Source: UBA5109 sp965661005
Lineage (GTDB): Bacteria > Pseudomonadota > Gammaproteobacteria > Pseudomonadales > Pseudohongiellaceae
Assembly: GCA_965661005.1 (NCBI GenBank)
Contig: CBFICB010000002.1
Coordinates: 357,698-421,697, forward strand
DNA length: 64,000 bases
Direction: 5' to 3'
The notes under the pieces were generated by a model. The model was not told the origin of the DNA. It searched no databases and was given only the letters and a program-made list of their open reading frames with translations. Shown here piece after piece: positions 16,572 to 24,894 of the stretch. Both the position numbers and the translations under genes were made by a program. Numbering within the stretch: position 1 is the stretch's first letter; each line of letters opens with the position of its first letter.

Positions 16572-17639
16572 ATGATAAATATAAAAAGGTACCTAAGAGT
16601 TTTGCTTTTTTCTCTACCGCTAACGGTATTGATTCCTGGCCATTTATTATTTGCTCAGGGCTCAATTTCAGGCAGTTTAATTGACCCTAATGGAGCTAAT
16701 ATTACCGGACTAAATCAGTATATAAGCCTGGTTAATGTTGCCACTGGTGAAGAATTTACAACCCGAACGGATGTTGAAGGAAACTATTCAATAGCTGATC
16801 TTCCTGCGGGGACTTATGACCTTAGCTTTTTATTCCGCACTGCAATGTACCAGTCTTATACGGAAGAAGGCGTGGTTATCAATGATGGAGAAGCCTTGCA
16901 GTATGATCTTAATATTGAATGGAGTATAAATCTCGGCACTATTGGTGACGACCCAGGGATGCTGGCAATTGATATGTTGAGAGACTCTGGCGATCTTTCT
17001 GGACCAGCCCCTAGACTTTTTAATGGCAATGTTGATTTTTCAGGAATGTGGGTTAATACACAAAATCCAGAATTTACTTCTCGTCAACAGTCACAGCCAC
17101 CTTACCAATCTTGGTCAGCTGAAATGAATGAAGAATTACGAGCGATGAATTTTCAGAATCCTGGTGCTTATTGCTTGCCTCAAAGTGCTGTTATGTCTAC
17201 AGATGGGTTTCCTTGGCAAATTGTTCAAACACCAGACATCATGATCCAGATCATGGAATTTGTAACACCAGGATGGCGTCAGGTTTTCCTTGATGGCAGG
17301 GAATTTCCTGAGTTATGGAACCCCAGTTGGCAAGGACATTCCAGAGGGCATTGGGAAGGAGATACTCTGGTAGTAGAAACATCCGGGTTTAATGATTATA
17401 CCCCTGGGTTTGGTATTCATACTGACAATATGATTGTCACTGAACGTTATACACGCCCTGAGTTCGGTCGTATGTTGGTTGAAGTAACTGTGGAAGACCC
17501 GGAAGCGCTGACTGCCAGTTATACCAATGCTTACGAACATGGTTTGGTGCTTGGTGAAGAAATTCTTGAATTCATTTGTGCAGAAGGGAACACAGATCCA
17601 GCTCACTGGGAGCAACCTATCTGGCAGGGTAGGCCATAA
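16572..17639 (+). CDS. Secreted protein with carboxypeptidase-regulatory-like domain and an uncharacterised C-terminal domain
   Basis: 355 residues with a signal peptide (1-29, ending FAQ). Residues about 31-115 look like a carboxypeptidase-regulatory/SdrD-B-type beta sandwich (TRTDVEGNYSIADLPAGTYD). From about 150 comes a domain opening VDFSGMWVN and containing WQGHSRGHWEGDTLVVETSG and later a TERYTRPEF run. I know this domain only from uncharacterised secreted proteins. Two other genes in the window (27799, 29729) share its layout (SGxW start, G-DxL...T core, TE motif, DP motif). It is followed after 47 bp by a DUF6152 gene. Function unknown. Confidence 0.75.
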   Translation: MINIKRYLRVLLFSLPLTVLIPGHLLFAQGSISGSLIDPNGANITGLNQYISLVNVATGEEFTTRTDVEGNYSIADLPAGTYDLSFLFRTAMYQSYTEEGVVINDGEALQYDLNIEWSINLGTIGDDPGMLAIDMLRDSGDLSGPAPRLFNGNVDFSGMWVNTQNPEFTSRQQSQPPYQSWSAEMNEELRAMNFQNPGAYCLPQSAVMSTDGFPWQIVQTPDIMIQIMEFVTPGWRQVFLDGREFPELWNPSWQGHSRGHWEGDTLVVETSGFNDYTPGFGIHTDNMIVTERYTRPEFGRMLVEVTVEDPEALTASYTNAYEHGLVLGEEILEFICAEGNTDPAHWEQPIWQGRP

Positions 17640-17686
17640 TTTTCATCGTAAGATTAAAATAATTAGAACTAAATCTAGAGGCTATT

Positions 17687-18094
17687 ATGAATATTAAAAA
17701 ATTGTTAATTGTTGTATCAAGCGTGACGGTTGGTCTGGGGATATCTTTCAAAGCAATGTCACATCATTCATTTAGAGGGCAGTTTGATCCAGATAGGTCG
17801 TCTGTGTTTACCGGGACAGTGGCAGGTGTTCGCTGGGTAAACCCTCATGCTTTTTTTGTCGTTGAAGTTGAAAATAATGATGGCATAAAAGAAAACTGGT
17901 CATTTGAACTAGGAAGTCCAAACACACTGATTCGTTATGGTTGGAATCGTGATACTCTCAAGGTTGGTGATGTGGTTACAGTAGATGGTTATTTGGCAAG
18001 AAGTGGAGAGAAACTTGCTAACGCTAAAATTGTTACTCTTGCTGATGGAACCATAATCCAAGCTGGCTCCTCATACACAGAAGAAACACAGTAA
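17687..18094 (+). CDS. DUF6152 family secreted protein
   Basis: 135-residue secreted protein with an N-terminal signal peptide ending near MSHH. The run HHSFRGQFDPDRSSVFTGTV, then WVNPHAFFVVEV and SPNTLIRYGWNRDTLKVGD, matches what I recall of the DUF6152 family. It is probably a small beta-barrel of the OB type. Members usually sit beside the same kind of secreted protein as the upstream gene. No biochemical role is known. It is probably co-transcribed with 16572. Confidence 0.75.
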   Translation: MNIKKLLIVVSSVTVGLGISFKAMSHHSFRGQFDPDRSSVFTGTVAGVRWVNPHAFFVVEVENNDGIKENWSFELGSPNTLIRYGWNRDTLKVGDVVTVDGYLARSGEKLANAKIVTLADGTIIQAGSSYTEETQ

Positions 18095-18120
18095 TATAAA
18101 TACTTTTGATTTACCTTTAA

Positions 18121-18146
18121 CGTCAGCTTTTGGCCGAAAGCTGACG
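18121..18146 (+). terminator. Strong hairpin after the DUF6152 gene
   Basis: CGTCAGCTTT (18121-18130) and AAAGCTGACG (18137-18146) form a perfect 10-bp stem with loop TGGCCG, 27 bases after the stop codon. A-rich rather than U-rich sequence follows, so a factor-independent terminator is not certain. It directly adjoins the tmRNA-like repeat at 18149. Confidence 0.55.
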
Positions 18147-18148
18147 GT

Positions 18149-18195
18149 AAAAACCTTTGTTGGACGGCGGTTCAGATGATTTTCAAGTAAGAAAT
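18149..18195 (+). repeat. tmRNA T-arm-like repeat, copy 1
   Basis: The core GGACGGCGGTTCAGATG matches the tmRNA T-arm region GGACGGGGGTTCAAATC at 14 of 17 positions. The whole segment has a second copy at 21828-21874, about 80 percent identical by eye. The 427-base gap 18095-18521 has no gene. It holds the hairpin at 18121, this element, the ssrA 3'-end copy at 18281 and a Fur box at 18441. Confidence 0.55.
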
Positions 18196-18280
18196 TGATG
18201 CTACATTCGATGCAACATCGACATTAACTGAACCGTGCTATTTTTTTGTTTTTCAATAGCTTTTAAGACTAGTTAAGACA

Positions 18281-18300
18281 CCCCGCCTCCACCACTTCAA
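18281..18300 (+). repeat. ssrA 3' end, candidate attachment site (right copy)
   Basis: CCCCGCCTCCACCACTTCAA repeats 15330-15349 with a single T/C change, in the same orientation, 2.95 kb downstream. The copy lacks the rest of a tmRNA. It brackets LysR, the secreted protein and DUF6152. No integrase gene is present between the copies. Confidence 0.65.
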
Positions 18301-18431
18301 AGCCTAATAAAATCCAATGAAGTCAGTGCTCCTTCCTACCGCAAAAACCCAAAAACCTATTTTTTATAGGCTGTTGAAGTCCAGCAAGATCCTGAAAAAT
18401 CATGATTGACATAAAACAAAGCTAACTATTA

Positions 18432-18462
18432 AATGAGAATGGTGTTGATAATCATTCTCATT
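18432..18462. promoter_or_regulatory. Fur box upstream of the siderophore receptor
   Basis: The 19-mer at 18441-18459, ending GATAATCATTCTC, matches the Fur consensus GATAATGATAATCATTATC at about 15 of 19 positions. It lies in a larger palindrome, AATGAGAAT (18432-18440) with ATTCTCATT (18454-18462), which can hold overlapping Fur dimers. It is 60 bases before the receptor start, so iron repression is expected. Confidence 0.8.
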
Positions 18463-18521
18463 TAGTATAAATTGCATCATCTCTGATTTTCTATATTTAA
18501 TGGTCTACAGGATTCAAAGAC

Positions 18522-20642
18522 ATGAGACGCAATTCATTCATTCTTTCGGCTATTGCCGCAATTTTTTCGACAACAGCCCCGCTTCAGGCAAACGCCCAGT
18601 CTTCCGAGACGGGTGCCATCACCGAAATGATAGTTCGTGACCAGTATCTTTTTCGAGATCAGGTCAATGCGTTGAGAACACCAACCCCTATAATTGATGT
18701 ACCCCAAAGCCTTTCGATCATCTCCGCCGATCAGATAACACAGCAGGGCTTTGCAAGCATTGGAGATATCATCAACTACACACCTGGCGTCAATACTTCG
18801 CAGGGAGAGGGTCATCGGGACGCCATCGTCTTTAGAGGAGTTCGTTCCACCGCCGACTTCTTCATCGATGGCGCCCGGGATGACGTGCAGTATTACCGCC
18901 CCCTATACAATCTGGAGCAAGTCGAAATTCTGCGCGGCCCCAATGCACTTCTGTTTGGGCGAGGAGGTGCAGGTGGCATTCTCAACCGGGTCACCAAGAA
19001 AGGCGTTATTAATGAACAATTCACCAACTTACAGGCAAGTCTGAATACCTTCGGCGAAGGGCTAGTTCAAATCGACAGCAATTTTGCCACCGGAGATAAT
19101 TCCGCATTTCGTATCAACGCTTTCTACGAAAGCCTTAGTAACCACCGCGATTTTTACGAGGGAGACAGGTTCGGAATCAATCCGACGCTCCGATTGAACC
19201 TCAGTGAGGCGACAACTATCGATCTATCTTACGAGTACGCCGATCATGAGCGATTTATTGACAGAGGCATCCCAACCGGTGCCGATGGCCGCCCGGTGGA
19301 AGACTTCGAGGAAATCGTATTTGGTGATCCTGAGCAGAATATCAATGAACTACAAGCCCACCTGTTTCGAGCTGCCCTGCAGCACAATTTTTCGAACAGT
19401 CTGAAAGGAAACTTCAGCGCGTTTTTCGGTGATTACGACAAGTTCTACGGCAACTTCTACCCAACGAGCTACAATGAAACGGCTACCCCATTAGAAGTTA
19501 CTCTCGACGGCTACGTGGACACCACGCGACGGGAGAACCTGATTCTGTCTGGCAACCTGATCTGGGAAGCCAGCACTGGCGCAATCAATCACACCATTAT
19601 TGCGGGCGGCGAGTATATCGATACATCATCAAACCAAGATCGCTATAACGCATTCTGGAATACCACAGCAGATGACACTGAGACATTCGTAATAACACGC
19701 CCTTTGAATCTGAATCGGGGCATCGGCATTAACGCTTTGGGTGTGCCAGCATCGAATAGTTTCTCAACGGATATTAATGACGACACACGAGTGGGCATAG
19801 ACGTTAGATCTGCTTATGTTCAGGATGAAATTGAAGTCTCCGAATTTCTGGATGTCATCATCGGGATGCGCTTTGACAGCTTTGACATCCAGGTATTCAA
19901 TGCGCTGGCGAATGAGACGCGTAGTCGAAAAGATGAAGAGTTTTCGCCTCGAGGAGGCCTGGTCTTCAAACCAAGGGAAAACATTTCTCTTTACGCCAGT
20001 TACAGCGAATCCTTTCTGCCTCGCAGCGGTGAGCAATTCGCCAACATCAACGGCAGCAACAATCAGTTGGACCCGAATACCTTCACCAACCTTGAGGGTG
20101 GTGTCAAATGGGATATCACATCGCAGTTAAGCTTAACCGCAGCCTTATTCGAGATTGAGCAAAGCTCACCCCAGGTGGCGGACAACAACCCAGAAACACT
20201 GGACGTGATTGATTCGGAGATCAACGGTTTTGAGGCGCAGCTGCAGGGCCAACTGATGGACCGCTGGTTCGTCTCTGCCGGTTACAGCAATCTGGATGGA
20301 GAACAGGTCGATCGATCAGGTGAGACAGGTCTTCGCCCGAGTGAACTTCCGGAACACATGTTCTCGCTCTGGAACACCTTCCAGTTTTCTCAAAAACTGG
20401 GCTTGGGGCTGGGCTTAACTTACCAGGACGACAGCTTTATCAATAACAGTAACACTGCAATCTTGCCGAGCTATACGCGAGTCGATGCGGCGGCGTTTTA
20501 TGATCTCTCTGCGGATTTACGCATTCAATTCAATATTGAAAATCTGACTAATGAACTGTACTTTCCAAACTCGCACAGCACCCACCAGGCAACCGTAGGA
20601 AGACCGCTTAACGCACGGCTGACAATTGTTAGTAAATTTTAA
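18522..20642 (+). CDS. TonB-dependent siderophore receptor
   Basis: 706-residue outer-membrane receptor, most like the catecholate (Fiu/FhuE-type) receptors that import ferric siderophores with TonB energy. Signal peptide 1-26 (ANAQ). The plug domain includes VPQSLSIISADQI, then VEILRGPNALLFGRGGAGG. The barrel ends NARLTIVSKF with the terminal Phe needed for assembly. A Fur box lies just upstream. Codon and base use is clearly more GC-rich than the AT-rich genes to its left, suggesting acquisition by transfer. No siderophore synthesis genes or inner-membrane transporter are nearby, so it probably uses foreign siderophores. Confidence 0.93.
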   Translation: MRRNSFILSAIAAIFSTTAPLQANAQSSETGAITEMIVRDQYLFRDQVNALRTPTPIIDVPQSLSIISADQITQQGFASIGDIINYTPGVNTSQGEGHRDAIVFRGVRSTADFFIDGARDDVQYYRPLYNLEQVEILRGPNALLFGRGGAGGILNRVTKKGVINEQFTNLQASLNTFGEGLVQIDSNFATGDNSAFRINAFYESLSNHRDFYEGDRFGINPTLRLNLSEATTIDLSYEYADHERFIDRGIPTGADGRPVEDFEEIVFGDPEQNINELQAHLFRAALQHNFSNSLKGNFSAFFGDYDKFYGNFYPTSYNETATPLEVTLDGYVDTTRRENLILSGNLIWEASTGAINHTIIAGGEYIDTSSNQDRYNAFWNTTADDTETFVITRPLNLNRGIGINALGVPASNSFSTDINDDTRVGIDVRSAYVQDEIEVSEFLDVIIGMRFDSFDIQVFNALANETRSRKDEEFSPRGGLVFKPRENISLYASYSESFLPRSGEQFANINGSNNQLDPNTFTNLEGGVKWDITSQLSLTAALFEIEQSSPQVADNNPETLDVIDSEINGFEAQLQGQLMDRWFVSAGYSNLDGEQVDRSGETGLRPSELPEHMFSLWNTFQFSQKLGLGLGLTYQDDSFINNSNTAILPSYTRVDAAAFYDLSADLRIQFNIENLTNELYFPNSHSTHQATVGRPLNARLTIVSKF

Positions 20643-20732
20643 GGTCGCTCCGGCTGCTAACTATTTTTGTACAACTTTAAGCGAAGCGCCATGAATAATT
20701 ATTTCATCTTCAACTTCGTCTTAAGGTCAACT

Positions 20733-21698
20733 TCAACTTTGTGAGGTCACTTTAAGATAATTCAGCGCACCCTTAACCGCAGCAACCTGCGCCAGGATGC
20801 AATTTTCATCATCAACTTTGGGGCTATCTGGGTAAACTTCGGTGGTCGTGACAAAAGGCGCTTCAGTAAAGCCTGCACACAAGCCAAGACCTTTAATAGG
20901 ATAATTAATCACACCTCGCTGCGTCATTTTAGTACCTAATAAATAGTTGTTTTCATTCGAAGGCGCTATGTGTGTAACTTTTTCAACAGCATCAATAATT
21001 GCTTTCTGAAAATCTGGCACCGGTTTTTCGCTGTCACCCACAAGGTAAAAACCATCGGGGATTTCCCACAACTCTTTATGCACAGCATCACGTGCTTCCA
21101 GAGCTGGTCTAAATTCAGAGTTGTCAGTATCTGTTGTTTCGTGTAAATCAAGATGGGCAAGAATCGGTACATTTAAGCTTTTAACGTAGCTCATAATTGC
21201 ATTGGCCTCTTCCGCCTTACCATCACCCTGAGTATCTGATTTAAACGAGCGATTAGGATCAACGGTGCCGGGATTCCAGCGATTAATGGTTTCATATCCC
21301 CAGGGGCTAATGCAGGGCGCAACAACAAAATTAAAAGTGTCTGCATATGAACTTAAGGTTGTCTCAACAAAGCTAAGCGCACCTTGAACACCGCTAGTTT
21401 CATAACCATGTACACCGCCTGTAATCAATACAGTAGCTTTGTGGTCTTGCCAATATTTGGTTTTAAACACCCACAAAGGATAAGTGTCTGGATCATAAGA
21501 CAGCGCACCATATTGCTCGACGACGAGCAACTCTGACAGACCCTCCCCTATTTTTTCGACTTTAGTCCCTACCTCTTGCTGGTAAGATCTTTTAATCGTT
21601 TGCTGGCTTAACCAAGCAGCTTTTTCTTCGTCCCCCCAAGGTTTTCCAGGAGTTCCAATCGAGAGATATTGTTGTGTTGTCATACTTTCTTCATCCAT
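20733..21698 (-). CDS. M14 family metallocarboxypeptidase
   Basis: 321-residue zinc carboxypeptidase-like enzyme. Zinc ligands are seen in GGVHGYETSG (the H-x-x-E pair) and LDLHETTD (third His). The NRWNPGTVDPNRSF segment gives the substrate-binding Arg/Asn pattern. No signal peptide is visible, so action is probably cytoplasmic, on peptide or amide substrates. Start: ATG at 21698, or the ATG five codons later. It is convergent with the TonB receptor. The tmRNA-like repeat at 21828 lies in its upstream region. Confidence 0.85.
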   Translation of the reverse strand: MDEESMTTQQYLSIGTPGKPWGDEEKAAWLSQQTIKRSYQQEVGTKVEKIGEGLSELLVVEQYGALSYDPDTYPLWVFKTKYWQDHKATVLITGGVHGYETSGVQGALSFVETTLSSYADTFNFVVAPCISPWGYETINRWNPGTVDPNRSFKSDTQGDGKAEEANAIMSYVKSLNVPILAHLDLHETTDTDNSEFRPALEARDAVHKELWEIPDGFYLVGDSEKPVPDFQKAIIDAVEKVTHIAPSNENNYLLGTKMTQRGVINYPIKGLGLCAGFTEAPFVTTTEVYPDSPKVDDENCILAQVAAVKGALNYLKVTSQS

Positions 21699-21827
21699 TT
21701 AGTTGCTTTTAAAGATTATCATCACTACAGAAACCTGCATACTCTTATAAACAACATTTATTACGTAATAGAAAAAGGACTCAAAGCTTGTTTCTCTTCA
21801 TGACTGCTTTTACTTGAAGGCAGACTC

Positions 21828-21874
21828 AAAAACTTTGTTGGTCCGCGGTTCAAATGTTTTTCGAGTAATAATTC
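21828..21874 (+). repeat. tmRNA T-arm-like repeat, copy 2
   Basis: Second copy of the element at 18149-18195, with TTTGTTGG, then GCGGTTCAAATG, then TTTTCGAGTAATAA. GGCAGACT just upstream resembles tmRNA GGCAGAGT. It lies between the divergent M14 and M20 peptidase genes, 3.7 kb from copy 1, and may mark the far end of a second inserted block. Confidence 0.5.
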
Positions 21875-21983
21875 ATATAAATTGAGATAACTTATCTATA
21901 CCCTCTTATGCCTATTAACTTGTTAACAACTAGAATTCTCGATAGCCTTAATTTCTAATTTAATTCATCGCAGGAGTTTCAGC

Positions 21984-23297
21984 ATGAGAAGTTTGAGGCT
22001 AGTCCAACTATTATCCATTTGTTCATTGTTAATAAGCTGGCAGCATGTCTATGCTCAACTCGATGCCACTGAGCAAGCCATGGTGTCGTTCATCGACGCC
22101 ACTAATGCTGAAGCTGAAGCTCTACTGATCGAGAGCGTCAACATCAACAGTGGCACCATGAATTTTGCCGGGATACGCGCAGTAAGTGAACACTTGGTAC
22201 CTCACTTCGAGGCTATAGGTTTTGACACGCAATTTATTGACGGTGCTGCATGGGGAAGAGCCGGTCACCTCGTGGCTGAACATCATCCAAGTATTGAAAA
22301 CGATGGGCCAAAACTGTTATTGATCGGGCATCTTGATACCGTCTTCGAACCCTCCAGCCCTTTTCAAGCTTTTGAGCGAATCGATGCCGAAACGGCACGT
22401 GGCCCCGGTATTTCCGATATGAAAGGTGGCAACGTGATTATGCTTCAGGCACTTCGTGCTCTGGATGAGTTAGGCCTATTAGCCAATATGGATATCACTG
22501 TCATCTTTACAGGTGACGAGGAATTCAGCGGCTCACCACTAACATTAAGTAAGAAAGCACTAACCGATGCTGCCGAGTATGCCGATATCGCTATAGGGTT
22601 TGAGAACGGGGATGGTAACCCCGCCACAGCCAATATTTCCCGACGTGGAGCATCCACTTGGGAGCTTCGAGTGACTGGTACGCCGGCGCATTCCTCTCAG
22701 GTGTTTCGTGAAGATATAGGTCCGGGCGCTATTTATGAAACAGCTCGTATCTTACTTCTGTTCATGCAAGACCTTCAGCAAGAAGAAAATCTGACTTTCA
22801 ATCCCGGTCGTATCATCGGCGGTACTGATATTACTCATGATGCCGATAACAGTAATGGCACTGCCTTTGGCAAGAATAATGTTGTTGCCGAGAGCGCTTT
22901 GGTCACTGGAGACCTTCGTGCCATGTCACTGGATCAACTGGAACGAGCGCGCAGCACCATGCGTGAAATAATCTCTGATAACCTTCCGCATACCAGCGCC
23001 GAGATAGTCTTTGATGATGGCTATCCTCCTTTGGCGCCAACTGATGGGAATGCCGAGATGCTAGCTATATACAGTGAAGCCAGTCAGGATCTGAATTTGG
23101 GAGTTGTCGAAGTAGTCAATCCCCGCCTGGCAGGCGCGGCAGACGTGTCCTTTACTGCTGGTCTGGTAGAAAAGGCCATAGACGGTTTGGGCATGAGCGG
23201 ATCAAATGCGCATACGGTTGATGAAATCGGCTTGATGGAGGCTTTGCCCAATCAGGCCAAGCGTGCCGCACTATTGATGTATCGCTTATATCGCTAA
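21984..23297 (+). CDS. M20 family metallopeptidase, secreted
   Basis: 437-residue di-zinc peptidase like glutamate carboxypeptidase (CPG2). Signal peptide 1-25 (VYAQ). Metal and catalytic residues: GHLDTVF (His, Asp), GISDMKGGN (bridging Asp), TGDEEFSG (catalytic Glu and zinc Glu), and a late His in NAHTVDEIG. The lid domain between carries TPAHSSQVF. It acts in the periplasm, releasing C-terminal glutamate or other residues from peptides or folate-like molecules. AGGAG lies before the ATG. It is first of three rightward degradative genes with the amidase and the amidohydrolase. Confidence 0.93.
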   Translation: MRSLRLVQLLSICSLLISWQHVYAQLDATEQAMVSFIDATNAEAEALLIESVNINSGTMNFAGIRAVSEHLVPHFEAIGFDTQFIDGAAWGRAGHLVAEHHPSIENDGPKLLLIGHLDTVFEPSSPFQAFERIDAETARGPGISDMKGGNVIMLQALRALDELGLLANMDITVIFTGDEEFSGSPLTLSKKALTDAAEYADIAIGFENGDGNPATANISRRGASTWELRVTGTPAHSSQVFREDIGPGAIYETARILLLFMQDLQQEENLTFNPGRIIGGTDITHDADNSNGTAFGKNNVVAESALVTGDLRAMSLDQLERARSTMREIISDNLPHTSAEIVFDDGYPPLAPTDGNAEMLAIYSEASQDLNLGVVEVVNPRLAGAADVSFTAGLVEKAIDGLGMSGSNAHTVDEIGLMEALPNQAKRAALLMYRLYR

Positions 23298-23378
23298 ATT
23301 GATAGCCAAATTCTTTAGATAAACGCTAGAAATATTGCACAAAGCAGATACAATAATAAAACAAGAAGGCTAATCAAC

Positions 23379-24866
23379 ATGAAACGACGGGGATTTTTAA
23401 AAAGTTCATTAGCAGTTGGTGTTACATCTTCTGTCTCAGGTTTGACGGGTTGTCTGAGTACCTCATCTGGACTTTCTTCCGATCTGACCGATTTAAGTGC
23501 GGTTGATTTATCGCTTGCTATTCGAGAAAAACATGCAAGCTGTGTCGAAGTCATGCAGGCCTATCTCGCGCGCATTCATACCTATAACCCAATCTACAAT
23601 GCCATTATTAGCATGGCGGATGACGATGCCTTGCTCAATCAAGCTTTGGAAGCTGATCAGGCTCTTGCTCGAGGTGAATATCGGGGCTGGATGCATGGCA
23701 TGCCTCATGCTGTGAAAGATCTATCTGCTGTAGCAGGCTTACCTTATACCGATGGCTCACCAATATTCGCCGATCGGATAGCTCAAACTGACAGTGATAA
23801 AGCTGCTCGAATACGTCGTGCGGGGGCAATCTTTATCGGCAAAACCAATGTGCCAGAATTTGGATTTGGCTCACAAACTTATAACCCTTTGTTTGGAGCA
23901 ACCGCCAGTGCTTATAACCCAAGTCTTACAGCTGGAGGTAGTAGTGGAGGAACAGCCAGCGGCCTGGCTACACACATGCTGCCAGTCGCAGACGGCAGTG
24001 ACATGATGGGCTCATTACGAAACCCGGGGGGCTTTAATAATATTATTGGCTTGAGACCCAGCGCAAATCTGTTAACCGGCGGAAGTTCTGAGCCTCGCGC
24101 GCTTGCCACTTCTGGCCCTATGGGTCGAAACACAGAAGATACCATTCGACTTTTACAAACTATTTCTGCTGGTCCGGTTGCGGAGCATTTCACCGCCATG
24201 AATCTGAATAATGTCCGAATAGGCTGGATGGGCAATATGGATAATTATCTTCCTATGGAAGCGGGCATACTCGAGTTATGTGAAGAAAACCTTGTCACTC
24301 TGACAGAGGCTGGTGCCGTTGTTGAGAACACAATACCAGCCATGAGCATGTCCGACTTATGGTATTCCTGGACAACCTTACGCCATGCTTCGCGCGAGGC
24401 AATGCTGGATTTTTATAACAACCCCACTACACGTTCACTGCTAAAAACAGACGTGATTTGGGAAATTGAACAATATCTTGGTCAGGGTGAGAACGAAGTC
24501 GTCACTGCCAACAGAATTCGACAAAATTGGTATAGAGAGATAGACCGCCTGTTTGAAACTTACGACGTTCTCGCGCTGCCTACTTCACAGGTGTTTCCTT
24601 ATTCAAAAGAAACACCTTGGCCAAGAGAAATTAATGGTCGCATGATGGACACCTATCACCGCTGGATGGAATCTACCTTGTATGCCAGTCTTGGAGGATT
24701 GCCGGCTGTTAATGTCCCTGTCGGCTTTGATAACCAGGGCAGACCAATGGGCATGCAAATAATTGGTAATTATGGGGAAGATCAGAAAGTGCTGGAATTT
24801 GCTTTGGCCTATGAACAAATTACCAACCACTTGGCACAACGACCAAACTTAGTTGCGGCAAGCTAG
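23379..24866 (+). CDS. Amidase signature enzyme, Tat lipoprotein
   Basis: 495-residue amidase of the amidase-signature family (Ser-cisSer-Lys triad). The lysine lies in HAVKDLSAVAG, the serines in AGGSSGGTASG. The usual GSDxGGSIRxP segment reads GSDMMGSLRNP, a slight departure. The N-terminus has a twin-arginine motif (KRRGFLKSS) and a lipobox LTGC (Cys25), so it should be exported folded and lipid-anchored. The substrate is unknown. It sits 81 bp after the M20 gene and 28 bp before the amidohydrolase. Confidence 0.93.
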   Translation: MKRRGFLKSSLAVGVTSSVSGLTGCLSTSSGLSSDLTDLSAVDLSLAIREKHASCVEVMQAYLARIHTYNPIYNAIISMADDDALLNQALEADQALARGEYRGWMHGMPHAVKDLSAVAGLPYTDGSPIFADRIAQTDSDKAARIRRAGAIFIGKTNVPEFGFGSQTYNPLFGATASAYNPSLTAGGSSGGTASGLATHMLPVADGSDMMGSLRNPGGFNNIIGLRPSANLLTGGSSEPRALATSGPMGRNTEDTIRLLQTISAGPVAEHFTAMNLNNVRIGWMGNMDNYLPMEAGILELCEENLVTLTEAGAVVENTIPAMSMSDLWYSWTTLRHASREAMLDFYNNPTTRSLLKTDVIWEIEQYLGQGENEVVTANRIRQNWYREIDRLFETYDVLALPTSQVFPYSKETPWPREINGRMMDTYHRWMESTLYASLGGLPAVNVPVGFDNQGRPMGMQIIGNYGEDQKVLEFALAYEQITNHLAQRPNLVAAS

Positions 24867-24894
24867 AAAAAATATATTAGAAATAGGGATTATT

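Noticed and set aside
15344..22000. Integrase gene for the ssrA-associated island
   Set aside because: All sizeable frames in the stretch are assigned to other families; none has the tyrosine-recombinase R..HxxR..Y pattern.
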